From positions 1-5,800 of the forward strand of contig JAODNL010000292.1 of the NCBI GenBank assembly GCA_025465405.1: DNA of 5,800 bases, read 5' to 3'. Source of the DNA: Pseudonocardiales bacterium. Its GTDB lineage: Bacteria; Actinomycetota; Actinomycetes; Mycobacteriales; Jatrophihabitantaceae. The position numbers and the translations under genes are program-made. The notes beneath the pieces are model-generated. The model had not been told where the DNA came from. It searched no databases and worked only from the letters and a program-made list of their open reading frames with translations. Below, one piece after another: positions 4,542 to 5,800 of the stretch (position 1 is its first letter; each line of letters opens with the position of its first letter).

Positions 4542-4724
4542 CTATTCGGCCGATGGGATCCCTTCGACCTGGACGAAGTCGAGCTTCTCGCGGACGCCGC
4601 AGTCCGGGCAGCACCAGTCATCAGGCACCTCCGACCACGCCGTGCCGGCAGGGAATCCCTCGCGCGGCGCGCCGTGGTCCTCGTCGTACACGTAGTCACA
4701 GACCTCGCAACGGTAACGACTCAC
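4542..4724 (-). CDS. rubA: Rubredoxin, AlkG1/RubA1 type
   Basis: This 60-residue rubredoxin has iron ligands C6-x2-C9 (CEVCDYVYDE) and C39-x2-C42 (CCPDCG), plus the conserved GFPAGTAW and VPDDW segments. Rubredoxins shuttle electrons from a reductase to the AlkB di-iron site, and its position directly after alkB supports that role. After the second CxxCG it reads VREKLDF. The extra residue with Arg45 is the feature that, from published comparison of alkane rubredoxins, marks the AlkG1 type, which did not replace AlkG in alkane hydroxylation; AlkG2 types read like GAAKSDF. The gene starts at a GTG with AAGGGG 5 nt upstream (4730-4735), 10 nt past the alkB stop. Many actinobacterial loci carry both types in tandem; only one is here. 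The rubredoxin identity is certain; the subtype rests on memory of the motif. Confidence 0.95.
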   Translation of the reverse strand: MSRYRCEVCDYVYDEDHGAPREGFPAGTAWSEVPDDWCCPDCGVREKLDFVQVEGIPSAE

Positions 4725-4734
4725 GCGGACCCCT

Positions 4735-5800
4735 TCAGGCGGCGGCCGAGTCGTGGCGCGCCGGGTCGGCGTAGCGGGCGAGCACCTTTGCGCGCTTCGG
4801 CGGGTGGATGTTGGCCAACGTCACGTCGCCGCTGTAGTGCGCGAGCACGCGACGGTCCATGACCCGTCGCCACAGCGGCGGGAAGTAGCACAGCAGGACC
4901 ATGGCCGCGTAGCCGCTGGGCAGCTGGGGCGACTCCTCGAAATGCCGAAGCGCCTGGTAGCGGCGGGTCGGGTTGGCGTGGTGGTCACTGTGCCGCTGCA
5001 GGTGGTAGAGGAAGAGGTTCGTCGTCACGTTGTTGTTGTTCCAGCTGTGCCGTGGGCTCACGCGCTCCCACCGCCCGCTGGGCAGCTGCTGGCGCCGCAG
5101 GCCGTAGTGCTCGAGGTAGTTCACCGCTTCGAGCAGGCAGAATCCGAACACCGCCTGGATCAGCAGGTAGGGCCAGATCCCGAGACCGAACACGCCGAGC
5201 AGCACCGCCCACAACACCACCGTCATCGACCAGGCATTGAGCACATCGTTGCGTGGCGAGAGCATGGGCTTGCCCATCCGGTGCAAGCGGGTGCGCTCCA
5301 GCCGCCACGAGTTGCGCAGGCTCCCGACGACCGTACGTGGCAGGAATCGCCAGAACGTCTCGCCCAACCGGCTCGATGCGGGATCCTCTGGCGTCGCGAC
5401 GCGCACGTGGTGACCTCGGTTGTGCTCGATGAAGAAGTGGCCGTAGCCCGTCGGAGCCAGCGCCACCCGCGCGAACCAACGCTCCAGGTGCTCCTTCTTG
5501 TGACCGAGTTCGTGCGCGGTGTTGATCGCGATGCCGTTGAGGGTGCCGAGCGTGAACGCGATGCCCAGCTTGTCGAGCACGCCGAGTCCGCCGTGGTGGG
5601 TGATCAGCCAGAAGCCGACCACCATGCCGACGTACTGAAGCGGGAGGAAGGCATAGGTGATCCAGCGGTAGTAGCGATCGCGCTCCAGCCACGCGAGCAC
5701 GTCCTCGGGCGGGTTGGTCGGATCCGCCCCGAACAACACGTCGAGCGCCGGGATGATGAGGTAGATGAACAGCGGGCCGATCCACCAGAACAGCCCGAGC
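4735..5800 (-). CDS. alkB: Alkane 1-monooxygenase AlkB (5' end beyond right edge)
   Basis: This is an integral-membrane, non-haem di-iron hydroxylase that converts n-alkanes to 1-alkanols with O2 and rubredoxin electrons. The frame is open to the right edge: 354 residues are visible, starting LGLFWWIGPLFIYLIIPALD then VLFGADPTNPPEDV, both typical of the AlkB N-terminal third. The true start lies outside, since family members are about 400 aa. All His boxes are present (fragment numbering): HELGHKK (96-102), EHNRGHH (125-131), NYLEHYG (227-233) and LQRHSDHHA (267-275). Hydrophobic segments lie between the boxes (for example about 46-65, 190-210 and 211-226). There is no C-terminal rubredoxin fusion; the tail ends HDSAAA, and rubredoxin is a separate gene 10 nt downstream. 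A GTG at 5739 is internal and not the start. Confidence 0.96.
   Translation of the reverse strand, partial: LGLFWWIGPLFIYLIIPALDVLFGADPTNPPEDVLAWLERDRYYRWITYAFLPLQYVGMVVGFWLITHHGGLGVLDKLGIAFTLGTLNGIAINTAHELGHKKEHLERWFARVALAPTGYGHFFIEHNRGHHVRVATPEDPASSRLGETFWRFLPRTVVGSLRNSWRLERTRLHRMGKPMLSPRNDVLNAWSMTVVLWAVLLGVFGLGIWPYLLIQAVFGFCLLEAVNYLEHYGLRRQQLPSGRWERVSPRHSWNNNNVTTNLFLYHLQRHSDHHANPTRRYQALRHFEESPQLPSGYAAMVLLCYFPPLWRRVMDRRVLAHYSGDVTLANIHPPKRAKVLARYADPARHDSAAA

Noticed and set aside
4535..4699. Upstream in-frame extension of the TetR protein
   Set aside because: It overlaps the rubredoxin gene in another frame and has no TetR-like sequence. TetR similarity begins just after the GTG at 4534.
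5737..5739. GTG as the start of AlkB
   Set aside because: The same frame continues to the right edge with a typical AlkB membrane segment (LGLFWWIGPLFIYLIIPALD), so this GTG is an internal Val codon.
4985..5785. 266-codon minus-strand reading overlapping alkB
   Set aside because: It is Arg/Pro/Ala-rich low-complexity sequence out of frame with alkB, whose His boxes and membrane segments are intact. Shadow reading.

Overview
The window is high-GC DNA with near-saturated GC third codon positions, densely packed genes, several GTG/TTG starts, and a Pup-proteasome locus. Together these point to an actinobacterium (class Actinomycetia). I cannot name the genus. The Pup, PrcB and PrcA proteins resemble their Mycobacterium tuberculosis counterparts closely enough to be assigned with confidence.

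Layout from left to right: (1) 1-152, minus strand, the N-terminus of a VOC/glyoxalase-fold protein running off the left edge. (2) 253-2190, plus strand, pup-prcB-prcA, which encode the prokaryotic ubiquitin-like tag and the beta and alpha subunits of the 20S proteasome. The depupylase/deamidase gene dop, often found just upstream of pup, is not adjacent here. (3) 2191-2619, minus strand, a Tat-exported Rieske [2Fe-2S] lipoprotein converging on prcA with no gap. (4) 2803-3312 and 3309-3956, plus strand, an ECF sigma factor (SigL-like) overlapping its membrane-anchored zinc anti-sigma factor (RslA-like). (5) 3953-5800, minus strand, an alkane-oxidation operon read right to left: alkB (5' end off the right edge), a rubredoxin, and a TetR repressor. 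The tetR and anti-sigma stop codons share one CTAG.

The most interesting part is the 183-bp divergent region between the Rieske gene and the sigma gene. It holds three copies of a bipartite element, TGAACC-N16-CGTGT(C/A/T), all with exactly the same spacing. One points at the Rieske gene and two in tandem at the sigma gene. The Rieske-facing copy and the first sigma-facing copy sit back to back, so their -35 boxes form the palindrome GGTTCAGATGAACC. From memory, this closely resembles the promoter reported for M. tuberculosis SigL. The simple reading is an autoregulated, probably redox- or thiol-responsive circuit: the ECF factor drives itself, its HxxxCxxC zinc anti-sigma and a divergent periplasmic-face Rieske lipoprotein. 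The tandem promoters also show that the longest possible sigma reading frames begin inside or just after a promoter, so the GTG at 2803 is the best start.

Secondary points: the only rubredoxin beside AlkB carries the extra arginine of the AlkG1 type, which is reported not to support alkane hydroxylation, and no AlkG2-type partner lies between it and tetR. Both convergent gene pairs end in a palindrome with no intergenic DNA. No tRNA, rRNA, CRISPR array, insertion sequence or clear rho-independent terminator was seen.
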